From JADKIH01 sp031367345 (GTDB lineage Bacteria; Bacteroidota; Bacteroidia; AKYH767-A; 2013-40CM-41-45): DNA of 64,000 bases. The position numbers were made by a program, and so were the translations under genes. The stretch's first letter is position 1. Each line of letters begins with the position of its first letter. The DNA is taken from assembly GCA_031367345.1 (NCBI GenBank), contig JANLPR010000046.1, positions 1-64,000 on the forward strand. The letters run 5' to 3'. This document shows, piece by piece, positions 34,537 through 43,570 of the stretch. Under the pieces are notes generated by a model. It was not told the DNA's origin and made no database searches. It worked only from the letters and a program-made list of their open reading frames with translations.

Positions 34537-37050
34537 TTACTCTTGATTCCAATCAATTTGCATTTCTTCCTTCTTCTTTGGCTTTGAAGTTATTACAGTA
34601 TCTTTTTTAAAAAGTCCAAATTCTTCTTTCAACATCGCCTTTAAATTCTTGCTTTCCTGCGTTATTTCCGTCTTTATCTTCTCTACAACGGCCTTCCGAT
34701 CATAAGAGAATTTTGGATTATCAACTGGTCCTTTCATAGAAAGTAAAAGCATTGTCCTTCCCAAGCCATCGTCTTGAATTTCGCCAAACTCTGATTGACT
34801 GGAACGTGCTTTTTTACCCAACACATCCGAAAGTAGGAGTTTGATATGGTAGTCAACTATATTATCGAAATCGTGCGTTCCGTTTGCAGAAATATTTATT
34901 GCGTTCGAATTTATTTCCATAGTTGGAATATAAATTTTCCGATTAGCAATGTCGATTTTGTTCTTCATAGTAGAAAAACGAATATGATTAAGATCCGACA
35001 CTTTAATATATTTTGCCATGGCTTGAATGGGAGCGAAATTTATTAACTCACCATTTTCAATTGAAATGTCGCAGCTTGCTCTCACTTTGGCAGGATTAAT
35101 AGTTAAGTCTTTCGACAGGCTTGAAGAAAACTGAACATCTGAACTTATTCTTCCATTCACATTTTTATCGGTTAACGTTTGCTGATCAAAATTTTCAAGC
35201 TCTATAAACAAGCGATTGATATCAAGTTTTGTAAAATGAGCGGCGCATGTCATCAAAATACTATCGCGGCGCGAAGCATTGATCGTCGCATCCATTGTAA
35301 CACCACCGTCCATTGCCTGAAATGTCAAATTTCTTCCGCTAATAATTTGATGTTCGAGATGGATTTTACCTTTTACATTCGTAGCTTTAAATTTCCTGAA
35401 CTGCATATTCCCAACGCTTACATTTAAATCGCACAAAAGCCGTGGATTAAACTTCATGATATAGGTAGTATCGTTGGTGGTTGCAGTAGCTTTGTTTACC
35501 AAGAGCTCATCGAGCAATACATTCGTAGAATTAAAATTCGCTTGAAAGTCGCCTGACTGATCATGCACTAATAAAAAAGGAATAAAGTTTTTGAATACGC
35601 CGACCAATCTAAAATCGGTCGATGATATTTTTCCCGACAAATCGCGCACTTCAAGATCTTCGTTATTCAAATAAAAATTTCCACTCAGATCAATAAACTG
35701 TAGTGGATTGTTTTTTAATTTAAAATTCAAATGACTAATATCGATATTACCTGAGGCTTTTACTTCATAGAGATTATCTTTCGATACGTTTTTCAATTGA
35801 ATTAATTTGCCACTGTATGCAATGTTCAATGCAAGATTACCAGACAAAGTTTCTAAAGTGTCAGCATTTAAAAATGGTTTTACCTGAGCAAGATCGAGTT
35901 GAGTAGAAGCATGCAAAGTAAGAAAGGCATTTTCCAAATCATCAATACGTAAATCGCCTTTAATCACATGCCCGCTTAATTCTGCCTTAAGAGATGGAAT
36001 CACCAGAAGGCTTTTGCCGGTAGGAGAAATATTTTTGTAACTGCCCGAAAAATTTATTCCTGTAAGTTGAACATCTTTCCCTTTTGGCGAAAGACTTCCA
36101 TCCAAAACTGAAAAATCGACATTAATTGCCGGAATTTTTTTATCAGACGATTCCCCTTTGATAGTAGCATGAAAAATGAACTTCCCTTTGCTTTTAAAAT
36201 CTTTCAGATTAGATGCGACAGTTGGCGGCAACAAGCTGATGAACGAAGCCATATCAGCCTGATTCGATTTGATATCTAAGTCAAAAATAATCGACTTAGC
36301 AGGCGCTTGAATAACTCCATCAATGTTTAATTCCATATCAGCAATTTTCACTACCGAATTTTCTAACCGATAAACATTCGTAAGTGTATTGACAGAGAGT
36401 CCACTTTTAATTTCTATACTTTTATCAGAAAGATAATTTACATTTTTAACGACCAATTTTTTTACAAATAAATTTCCGGTAGTTGTTAATGTAAAAGCAT
36501 CGTTCGAAAATTTACCGGACAGATCAGTTTTTTCTGCTGTTAAATTGTAGTCTTGCTTATTTTTCTGATCGATGTAACTAATTCGAATATCTTTCAAAAA
36601 GATATGTTGAAGATCTATTACACCTGCTTTAGAAGTGTCGTTCGATGATTTCCAAAAATGATAATTATTACTCCCGTCTGCGTCGATTCTAATTCGAAGA
36701 ACTCCTTTTTGAGCTATGAGTTTTTTAACAGTAATATCTTTATTAAAAATTCCGGTGATATTAAACAGCAATGCTAAACGATCAGAGTAAAGCAAAGTAT
36801 CTTTTACAGTTTGGTTTGTTACTTCAGAAATATAAACTTGTTCCAAATCGATCGAAGCATAAGGAAAATGGCGAATCACAGAAAAATCGATCTCTTTAAC
36901 TTTAATTTCGGCTGCTAAATTTTTATTTAACTCGGCAACGATCAATTGCTTTATTTCTTTTGAATAGAAAAAACTGATAAGCGCGGCCAAAACAAAAAAC
37001 CCGGCAAAGGTTATGGCAATGATCTTAATAAAAATCTTTATTGCTTTCAT
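34537..37050 (-). CDS. AsmA-like protein
   Basis: An 837-residue inner-membrane anchored protein: one N-terminal transmembrane helix (about 8-28), then an AsmA-type N-terminal segment (KEIKQLIVAELNKNLAAEI, YASIDLEQVYISE) and a long beta-rich periplasmic region with repeated 'DLRIDDLENAFLTLHAS' strands up to an AsmA C-terminal part (about 700-790, NIDVDYHIKLLLSD-like). AsmA/TamB-type proteins form a hydrophobic groove for lipid movement between the membranes. It is a lone gene with a promoter presumably in the 37051-37246 gap. Length fits the bacteroidal AsmA group. Confidence 0.88.
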   Translation of the reverse strand: MKAIKIFIKIIAITFAGFFVLAALISFFYSKEIKQLIVAELNKNLAAEIKVKEIDFSVIRHFPYASIDLEQVYISEVTNQTVKDTLLYSDRLALLFNITGIFNKDITVKKLIAQKGVLRIRIDADGSNNYHFWKSSNDTSKAGVIDLQHIFLKDIRISYIDQKNKQDYNLTAEKTDLSGKFSNDAFTLTTTGNLFVKKLVVKNVNYLSDKSIEIKSGLSVNTLTNVYRLENSVVKIADMELNIDGVIQAPAKSIIFDLDIKSNQADMASFISLLPPTVASNLKDFKSKGKFIFHATIKGESSDKKIPAINVDFSVLDGSLSPKGKDVQLTGINFSGSYKNISPTGKSLLVIPSLKAELSGHVIKGDLRIDDLENAFLTLHASTQLDLAQVKPFLNADTLETLSGNLALNIAYSGKLIQLKNVSKDNLYEVKASGNIDISHLNFKLKNNPLQFIDLSGNFYLNNEDLEVRDLSGKISSTDFRLVGVFKNFIPFLLVHDQSGDFQANFNSTNVLLDELLVNKATATTNDTTYIMKFNPRLLCDLNVSVGNMQFRKFKATNVKGKIHLEHQIISGRNLTFQAMDGGVTMDATINASRRDSILMTCAAHFTKLDINRLFIELENFDQQTLTDKNVNGRISSDVQFSSSLSKDLTINPAKVRASCDISIENGELINFAPIQAMAKYIKVSDLNHIRFSTMKNKIDIANRKIYIPTMEINSNAINISANGTHDFDNIVDYHIKLLLSDVLGKKARSSQSEFGEIQDDGLGRTMLLLSMKGPVDNPKFSYDRKAVVEKIKTEITQESKNLKAMLKEEFGLFKKDTVITSKPKKKEEMQIDWNQE

Positions 37051-37170
37051 CAGTTATTTCCTTCACCAAAAAACGCTTTCCATCATCTGAAATTGTTTAA
37101 GCGAAAGAATTGTTTTCAAGAACGAAAAAGCATCTGAAAAGTTGCGTTTGGCCAATGATGTCAATAAAAA

Positions 37171-37229
37171 AAGTGGTGATTAAAAAACCGAGCAACATAC
37201 AAACTGCTACGATTTTTCACTCACCACTT
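37171..37229 (-). terminator. Likely terminator after the DUF885 gene
   Basis: Minus-strand stem AAGTGGTGA (37229-37221)/TCACCACTT (37179-37171), long loop of about 41 bases, then TTTTTTTA. The long loop lowers confidence. Confidence 0.5.
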
Positions 37230-37246
37230 TCTAAAAAGCTCAACTA

Positions 37247-38983
37247 CTATTTCAACATCAACTCACGGATAAACTTCACCGGAGCGCTTCCATAGCTTAA
37301 AAACTTCTCATGAAAGTCTTTTAATTTAAATTTATCGCCTTCTTTCTTCTTTAGCTCTTCACGAAAGTCATAGATCTCTGTATAACCGGTAAAATAACAG
37401 CAAAGTTGAACCTGAGTAAGCGAAACTCTGCGCCATTTATTTTCAGCTTCCGTTTTTTGTTGGAAAGCTTCATTGATCAAGAGATTCATAGCTTCTTCTT
37501 TGCTGAAATTCTTTGTATGAACGCTATTATCGAGAATGAAATTACATGTGCTTCGCAAATTCCACTTGTAGTACATCAACCACATTTCAGGCTCGTTGTT
37601 ACCGTAACCTTCTTCCAACATCATTCGCTCTGTGTAAACAGCCCATCCTTCAATCATAGAACTCGCACCGAATAATGATTTTATTAAACTCGGCGACTGG
37701 TTAGCATAAACCAATTGTGTGTAATGCCCCGGAATAGCCTCATGAATATTTAGAATCTGAAGGATGTATTGATTGTATTCACGCAAATAACTTTCTGCAC
37801 GGTCTTTATCCCAACCGGAAAGACTTCCAACATTGTAATACGTGTTTCCCGTTTTATCGTATGGACCCGGTGCAGAAATACTTGCTCCTGCTACTCCTGC
37901 CATATAATCCGGTTCGCGACGAACAACTAAAGGCTTAGTAGGGTCAATGTAAATCAGATTTTTCTGTTTAATGAAATCGACTAACACCGGGATTTGCTTT
38001 TCAATAGCTACTTGGAACGAATCGGCTTGTACATGAACCAACGATAATTTATCGATCATCTGTCGAATCATTTTCAACGTATCCGTTGGCATTGGTTGTC
38101 CCGCGAAATATTTTGGCCATAGCTTCACTGTAATCTCGGCCATTTTTTGATGTAACTCATTTTTATGAGCCACAGCTTTTGCTAATACTTCGTCGGCTGT
38201 ATAACCCGACTGAATTTCGAATTCAAATTTCTTAGCATATAAATCTTTTCCTAGGCGGAAAGAACGAGGTTGATCATTCTTTAAGTTCTTGAGGAAATCG
38301 GCAAAATCTTTTATCGCAACCACTGCAGCTTTTGCATTGGCCAATAATTGATCTTTCTCTTGTTTTGAAAGCTTAGAGTCTTTTAAAGAAGCGGGAAGAT
38401 CTTTTTCAAAAACTGAAAGTCCACCTAAATTTTGTTCAATTGCTAATTGCGTATGTTCAACAGTTGGATTTTTAATGTTGGCTTTAGCAGCAACATAATA
38501 AGCAGGAATGTTTGCCGATTTCAAATTAAAATTGTGGAGACGTACATCTAATGAGTCGTAATTATTGTTTAGCATTTCTGCAAATTCACCACTCACATTA
38601 TAAGAAGAAGGATTCCATTCTCCGGATTTCAATTCATTAATTGCCCAAATGGTATAGTTCATTTGGTTATCGATCATTTTATAATCCGTTTTATTATTAT
38701 CGGAAAGTTGTTTGATGTCGAATGACTTTAATGAGTCGAGATTACTTTCAGCAAACTCCAGTTCTTTCTTTTTAGAGTCTTCATTAGGAATTACAAGCAC
38801 GCTATCGAATTTATGATAACCGACACTGCTTGCCCAACTCGGATTGATTTCCCAAAGGTGTTCAACAAAAGAATTTTTGTATTGATCAAAGTGAACATTT
38901 TGATCGCCGGATGTTGTAGCTTTTTTCTGACCACAACCAATCATGGCAAGAACGGCCAAGGCTAATGTGCATATTTTTTTCAT
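37247..38983 (-). CDS. DUF885 family lipoprotein (metal-dependent peptidase-like)
   Basis: A 578-residue lipoprotein: ALAVLAMIGC places the lipidated Cys at 17. The C-terminal half has IHEAIPGHYTQLVY (His414, Glu415, His420), a zinc site shared by DUF885 proteins and related to M1-M32 style HEXXH peptidases though with spacer HEAIPGH, and EGWAVYTERM (Glu445) as a likely third ligand. The family is often called a peptidase, but the substrates are unproved. A lone gene, transcribed away from the AsmA gene's start. Confidence 0.9.
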   Translation of the reverse strand: MKKICTLALAVLAMIGCGQKKATTSGDQNVHFDQYKNSFVEHLWEINPSWASSVGYHKFDSVLVIPNEDSKKKELEFAESNLDSLKSFDIKQLSDNNKTDYKMIDNQMNYTIWAINELKSGEWNPSSYNVSGEFAEMLNNNYDSLDVRLHNFNLKSANIPAYYVAAKANIKNPTVEHTQLAIEQNLGGLSVFEKDLPASLKDSKLSKQEKDQLLANAKAAVVAIKDFADFLKNLKNDQPRSFRLGKDLYAKKFEFEIQSGYTADEVLAKAVAHKNELHQKMAEITVKLWPKYFAGQPMPTDTLKMIRQMIDKLSLVHVQADSFQVAIEKQIPVLVDFIKQKNLIYIDPTKPLVVRREPDYMAGVAGASISAPGPYDKTGNTYYNVGSLSGWDKDRAESYLREYNQYILQILNIHEAIPGHYTQLVYANQSPSLIKSLFGASSMIEGWAVYTERMMLEEGYGNNEPEMWLMYYKWNLRSTCNFILDNSVHTKNFSKEEAMNLLINEAFQQKTEAENKWRRVSLTQVQLCCYFTGYTEIYDFREELKKKEGDKFKLKDFHEKFLSYGSAPVKFIRELMLK

Positions 38984-39130
38984 AGTGCAATGATAGAAAT
39001 TTCCTCTTATTCAGGAAGCTTTCGTAGTAAAAAGAATGTGAAGCTGAATCAAATCAGTTCGCTAAAAAAATAGCAGATAAGTAACAATGGGGCGTATTTT
39101 AAATTAAAATGAGACTTAATGAGAAAAAAA

Positions 39131-39154
39131 ATGGCTACTTTTTCAAGTAGCCAT
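39131..39154 (-). terminator. Rho-independent terminator of the superoxide dismutase gene
   Basis: Perfect 10-bp stem ATGGCTACTT (39131-39140)/AAGTAGCCAT (39145-39154) with a 4-base loop. On the minus strand it is followed by TTTTTTTT. It lies 10 bases after the sod stop. Confidence 0.92.
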
Positions 39155-39164
39155 TTCAAAATTA

Positions 39165-39773
39165 TTAGTTTGTTGCCTCAAAACGGCGACCTGCTTCGTC
39201 CCAGTTGATCGTATTCCACCAAGCGGCCATATAGTCCGGTCTACGATTTTGATAATTGAGATAGTACGCATGTTCCCAAACATCGCAACCCAATACAGGA
39301 GTACCTTTTATTTCGGCGATATCCATTAATGGATTATCTTGATTTGGTGTTGAAGTAATAGCTAACTTTTTATCGGCTCCAACAATCAACCAAGCCCAGC
39401 CACTACCAAAACGTGTAGCACCTGCTGCATTAAATTTCGTTTTAAATTCGTCGAACGAACCGAAAGTTGAAGTGATAGCGCCAGCTAATAAACCGGAAGG
39501 ATTACCTCCACCATTTTCTTTCATGATAGTCCAAAAAAGCGAGTGATTAAAATGTCCTCCACCATTGTTACGAACAGCTGCCGGATATTTTGAAATAGAT
39601 CTACAGATGTCGTCGATGCTCAACTTTTCAGCATCGGTTCCGGCAATTGCATTGTTAAGATTCGTTACGTAAGCCTGATGGTGTTTTCCATAATGGATCT
39701 CCATTGTGCGAGCGTCAATATGAGGTTCTAGCGCATTAAATGCGTACGGGAGTTTTGGAAGTTCGAAAGCCAT
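39165..39773 (-). CDS. Iron/manganese superoxide dismutase
   Basis: A 202-residue enzyme that turns superoxide into O2 and H2O2 in the cytoplasm (no signal peptide). Metal ligands are His27, His77 (GGGHFNHSLFW), Asp164 and His168 (DVWEHAYYLNY). Mn or Fe use cannot be decided from these motifs, so no sodA/sodB symbol is given. It has its own -7-like box (39797) and terminator (39131), so a monocistronic unit. It could work with the redoxin and AhpD-like proteins at 18130 and 21900, but no link is shown. Confidence 0.97.
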   Translation of the reverse strand: MAFELPKLPYAFNALEPHIDARTMEIHYGKHHQAYVTNLNNAIAGTDAEKLSIDDICRSISKYPAAVRNNGGGHFNHSLFWTIMKENGGGNPSGLLAGAITSTFGSFDEFKTKFNAAGATRFGSGWAWLIVGADKKLAITSTPNQDNPLMDIAEIKGTPVLGCDVWEHAYYLNYQNRRPDYMAAWWNTINWDEAGRRFEATN

Positions 39774-39796
39774 AATAGTAAGTTTTAAAATTCGCC

Positions 39797-39804
39797 TAAA
39801 GATA
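39797..39804 (-). promoter_or_regulatory. Likely -7 box TATCTTTA of the sod gene
   Basis: Minus strand TATCTTTA, one mismatch from TAnnTTTG, 23 bp upstream of the ATG at 39773. Transcription would start near 39790. Confidence 0.38.
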
Positions 39805-39949
39805 CGGCTTATTTTGTTTGAATGATTGATTTTTTACTTGCAAAATTATGGCAAGTGAAAGTTGAAAATAATAGAGCTAAAAAATAATTAATTCCAATTG
39901 CAAACGTCCAAATTACATACAAGCCTTGATGGTCTGTACAATTTCCATT

Positions 39950-41569
39950 TCAACTGGCTTTGATAGCTACTTCTTTTTTATCGATTAATTCCAAAGCCTT
40001 CTTGAGCGTATTGTCTATGCTTTGGATCACAGGATAAAAGCCGTCGTTTTTCCAAACCTGACGGGCTATAAGTGCTTTGAGTTGAGTTCGGATAATTTGG
40101 TCAGAAATTTTTAATCCGTACGAATCTTTTTTAACGCCATTTTTCTCAGCATAAAGCACGAAGCTATTTAAGATTGATTCGTTGATAGTGAAATTAGAAT
40201 TAAATGCTTCGAACGATTTATACTTGGTAAGATCAGATCTATTATTGTCAACATACTTATAAGAAAATTCGTTGATCAGTCCTTTCGAATTAATATCGGT
40301 AAAATATTGCGAGCTTCCGCTTGTATCGAGTGAAACAAAATAATCGGGCATAATACCTCCTCCACCATAAACGATTCTCCCATTAGGAGTAGTAAATTTT
40401 AATGAGTCAGCGAAATGAATACTATCGGAGTTTAAGAATTCGCCATGCTTCAAACGAACAGCCAATTCATTTTCGTAATCATCATAATTTCCATCATACG
40501 GTTTTTGAATACATCTGCCGGTTGGAGTATAGTAACGAGCTATTGTAAGTCGAATTGCAGAACCATCGGGAAACTCGCTTTGTTCTTGCACTAATCCTTT
40601 TCCGAAAGAGCGACGGCCCACAATGGTAGCACGATCCCAATCTTGAAGCGCACCTGAAACGATTTCACTTGCCGATGCACTGCCCTCATCGATCAACACA
40701 ACTAAAGCGCCGGTTTCGAAATATCCCTGTGTTGTTGCATTATAAGATTCTTTCGGTCGAGATCGACCTTGCGTATAAACAATCAGTTTTTTTTCTGAAA
40801 GAAATTCGTCGGCCAACTGAATAGCAGTTTTTAAATAACCCCCCGGATTACCTCTCAAATCGAGAACCAAATTCTGCATGCCCATATTTTTCAACTTCAT
40901 AAATCCGTCGAGGTATTCTTCAAAAGTCTTATCACCAAAATGACTCACTTTAATGTAGCCGGTTTCTTTCGAAAGCATGTAAGAAACATCTACACTGTAA
41001 ATTGGTATTTTACCACGAGTGATGCCATATTTAATTTTTTTATTTTTCCGATAGATCATTACATTCACTTTTGTATTCCGTGGACCACGAAGCGACTGCA
41101 TTACTTGAGAATTTGTAATATGAATATTTGCAACATTTTTCCCTTCCACTTCAATAATTCGATCGCCGGGTTGAATTCCCAAAGCATCGGATGGTCCGCC
41201 GGAAATTGCAGTTACTACCATTATAGTGTCGTCCTGAATATGAAATTCTACACCGATACCATCAAAATTACCTTCGAGTGGTTCGTTCGAGGCTTGAAGT
41301 TCGTCAGCAGGAATATAGGCAGAATGAGGATCCAGCTTATGCAACATTTCACTAATGGTGGTTTCTACCAATTGCTTTTGGTTTACGGTGTCAACGTATT
41401 CTTGATTGATGTAATTGATCACATCATTCAACTTATTAAATTGTCCTGTTCGAAAAGAGAAAAACGAATTATTGTGATTAAATGGTTCACTTAAACGCAT
41501 TCCAATATAAATTCCCAATGCTAGAAGAGCAGCAAAGATAATAGGCAATAGAATTTTTAATTTATTCAC
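39950..41569 (-). CDS. S41 family C-terminal processing protease (second copy)
   Basis: A 539-residue protease starting at GTG 41567-41569, with an N-terminal membrane segment (about 6-24). The PDZ domain (about 95-185) holds FDGIGVEFH and IQPGDRIIEVEG, and the active site is DEGSASASE with Ser299 and SFGKGLVQ with Lys324, again 25 residues apart. LRGNPGGYL precedes. It resembles the enzyme at 4456-6150 and probably performs a separate envelope trimming task. The dCMP deaminase gene lies 198 bp upstream on the same strand, a pair often seen in this phylum. Confidence 0.93.
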   Translation of the reverse strand: MNKLKILLPIIFAALLALGIYIGMRLSEPFNHNNSFFSFRTGQFNKLNDVINYINQEYVDTVNQKQLVETTISEMLHKLDPHSAYIPADELQASNEPLEGNFDGIGVEFHIQDDTIMVVTAISGGPSDALGIQPGDRIIEVEGKNVANIHITNSQVMQSLRGPRNTKVNVMIYRKNKKIKYGITRGKIPIYSVDVSYMLSKETGYIKVSHFGDKTFEEYLDGFMKLKNMGMQNLVLDLRGNPGGYLKTAIQLADEFLSEKKLIVYTQGRSRPKESYNATTQGYFETGALVVLIDEGSASASEIVSGALQDWDRATIVGRRSFGKGLVQEQSEFPDGSAIRLTIARYYTPTGRCIQKPYDGNYDDYENELAVRLKHGEFLNSDSIHFADSLKFTTPNGRIVYGGGGIMPDYFVSLDTSGSSQYFTDINSKGLINEFSYKYVDNNRSDLTKYKSFEAFNSNFTINESILNSFVLYAEKNGVKKDSYGLKISDQIIRTQLKALIARQVWKNDGFYPVIQSIDNTLKKALELIDKKEVAIKAS

Positions 41570-41767
41570 TGAATAGAGAGATTTCTGGTTTTTTGAAATT
41601 GAATATCGATGATATTAAACTGAATAATTGCGAAAATGTTTTGATATTATTGAGTAGAAATTGAGTTTACGATAAACATCAATTGGTATTTTTTTTCGGG
41701 ATAACAAGATACGAAAAATAAGAGAGTGAGAATATTGGATTGCTAGAATGAGAAAGACTAATTTTTC

Positions 41768-42232
41768 TTAAACAAGTACAGCTTGATATTTTACTACTTC
41801 CACACCAAAACGTTGAAGAAAATCGACTCCTTCGTCAGTCCCAATTCCTTTGTATTCGGCATAGCTGTTGAGATAAATAACCTTTTTTATTCCCATGGTA
41901 TAGATTACTCGAGCACATGGCAAGCATGGCGAAAGAGTAACATATAACGTGCATCCTTCAATGGAGACACCCAGTTTAGAAGCGTACAGGATTGCATTTT
42001 GTTCGGCATGAAGAGCCAGTGAGCAACTGCCTTTGCTATCACGTGGGCAACCATGTTCAGGCCATTCTTGGTCGCAATTATGTGTGCCGGCAGGTGGCCC
42101 ATTATAACCCAATGAAACAATACGAGTGTCTTTGGCTAGAACAGAACCAACTTTTATTTTGACGCAGTGAGATTTATTCGCCAGGTTTTGTGCTAGCTCC
42201 ATATAAATCTCATCGAAGGAAGGACGATGCAT
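41768..42232 (-). CDS. Deoxycytidylate (dCMP) deaminase
   Basis: A 154-residue zinc enzyme converting dCMP to dUMP for thymidylate synthesis. The zinc site and catalytic base are HAEQNAI (His75, Glu77) and SPCLPC (Cys103, Cys106). The upstream SLGYNGPPAGTHNCDQEW with PRDSKGSC is the dCMP deaminase insert and separates it from tRNA adenosine deaminase and cytidine deaminases. The symbol comEB/dcd is not used because of mixed naming in this phylum. Confidence 0.93.
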   Translation of the reverse strand: MHRPSFDEIYMELAQNLANKSHCVKIKVGSVLAKDTRIVSLGYNGPPAGTHNCDQEWPEHGCPRDSKGSCSLALHAEQNAILYASKLGVSIEGCTLYVTLSPCLPCARVIYTMGIKKVIYLNSYAEYKGIGTDEGVDFLQRFGVEVVKYQAVLV

Positions 42233-42567
42233 TCGGCGAATATATCACTTTTCCATTGATTGAAGATGACGATAGATTAGAATAAGTATAGCAGTATAAT
42301 GACAACATACTTATTCAATTTCCAGCAGATTTTAAAAAGCACAACTAAAGAATGCTTTTTCACTAAATCCATAAATGAAGTAATTACCATCCTTTTCTTT
42401 TCCAAAATTAAGACAAATCAAAAAAAATAGGATTTACTTTAGGCAGGTGAATTAACAAAAAGGCATCGGCTATAGGCTCTAAATACATAATTTCCATTAT
42501 TTTACAATAATAAATTGTATCTTTATTCTTGAATAAAAAATTTACTTTTTTATTAACTTATCATTTC

Positions 42568-42575
42568 TATTTTTG
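42568..42575 (+). promoter_or_regulatory. Likely -7 box TATTTTTG before the lipoprotein gene
   Basis: A full TAnnTTTG match. Transcription would begin near 42581, downstream of the ATG at 42577, which favours the ATG at 42592 as the true start with a very short leader. Confidence 0.35.
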
Positions 42576-42591
42576 CATGAAACAATTACAT

Positions 42592-43449
42592 ATGAAAAAG
42601 TTTCTCGGCCAATTTTTGTCATTCAGTTTATTAGTATTCGGAGCAAGTTCTTGCAGCAATAACAAACCGGAAAAAATGACTGATGAATTTGTAGACACTA
42701 CAACAGTGAAAGATACTGTAAAAGAGAAGGCACGTCAAAAACTGGAATATAAATTCTTTTATACACTAGCCAATCTACCCTCACCGATAGAAATGATCAA
42801 TGCAATTTATCAGAACGCAATTCCTTTTAATAAAGATCTTTTAAATTCATCGTCGAGAGCTGCTAATTACAGTTCTGCCTATAAGAAAGCTGTGAATTAT
42901 GGAATCTATGGGATTGACATGGCTTACTCTGCATTCTATGGACAAAATCAAGATCTGATCGACTATTATGCTACGAGCAAAAAGATGGCAGAAAAACTTG
43001 GCGTTCAAGAAACGTTTGATCAATTCACAACAAGTTTTCGTGAGAATAGTAACAACAAAGATTCATTAGTCACGATTATTGACCGAGCGTATACAGAAAC
43101 AGATTCATACTTAAGAACCAACCGCAGATTAGAAGTAGCGGCTCATGTTTTAGCCGGCAGTATTATTGAAGTTCAATATTTGAGCGTAGAGCTTTTAAAA
43201 AATATGGACAAGAACGCAAAGAATGCAAACCTTTATGATAGAATCTTTAATCAAAAAATATATCTCGACAATCTAATCAGTTTATTTTCTGACTTAAAAC
43301 AATATCCATCCTCTGCCTCGTTACTTGAGCAATTAAAAAAAGCAGAAAAGGTTTTTGCAGAAATTAAAACGCCAGATGAGCTAACAAAAGAAAATTTATC
43401 GAAGTTGAGTGTTGCAATTGGTTCAGTAAGAGCAGACATGATTAAATAA
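42592..43449 (+). CDS. Lipoprotein of unknown function
   Basis: A 285-residue protein from the ATG at 42592. LLVFGASSC puts the lipidated Cys at 21; starts at 42529 and 42577 would add residues before a good lipoprotein signal. The mature part is mostly helical, with RRLEVAAHVLAGSIIEVQYLS and DLKQYPSSASLLEQLKKAEKVF, and contains no known motif. It lies 120 bp before the ABCG-type transporter gene but has its own terminator at 43470. Its role near the SiaBC/PP2C locus is unknown. Confidence 0.82.
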   Translation: MKKFLGQFLSFSLLVFGASSCSNNKPEKMTDEFVDTTTVKDTVKEKARQKLEYKFFYTLANLPSPIEMINAIYQNAIPFNKDLLNSSSRAANYSSAYKKAVNYGIYGIDMAYSAFYGQNQDLIDYYATSKKMAEKLGVQETFDQFTTSFRENSNNKDSLVTIIDRAYTETDSYLRTNRRLEVAAHVLAGSIIEVQYLSVELLKNMDKNAKNANLYDRIFNQKIYLDNLISLFSDLKQYPSSASLLEQLKKAEKVFAEIKTPDELTKENLSKLSVAIGSVRADMIK

Positions 43450-43469
43450 CCAAACTATACCTTGTGAAA

Positions 43470-43498
43470 AATAGCCGGTAATCCGGCTATTTTTTTTT
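43470..43498 (+). terminator. Rho-independent terminator of the lipoprotein gene
   Basis: Perfect 9-bp stem AATAGCCGG (43470-43478)/CCGGCTATT (43483-43491), 4-base loop, then a T run to 43498. Confidence 0.92.
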
Positions 43499-43570
43499 GC
43501 TGGGACCTCATTTTAATTTTTATTTAAAAAACTAAATCTTACATTACTAAACATTTAATTTTTTTAATGT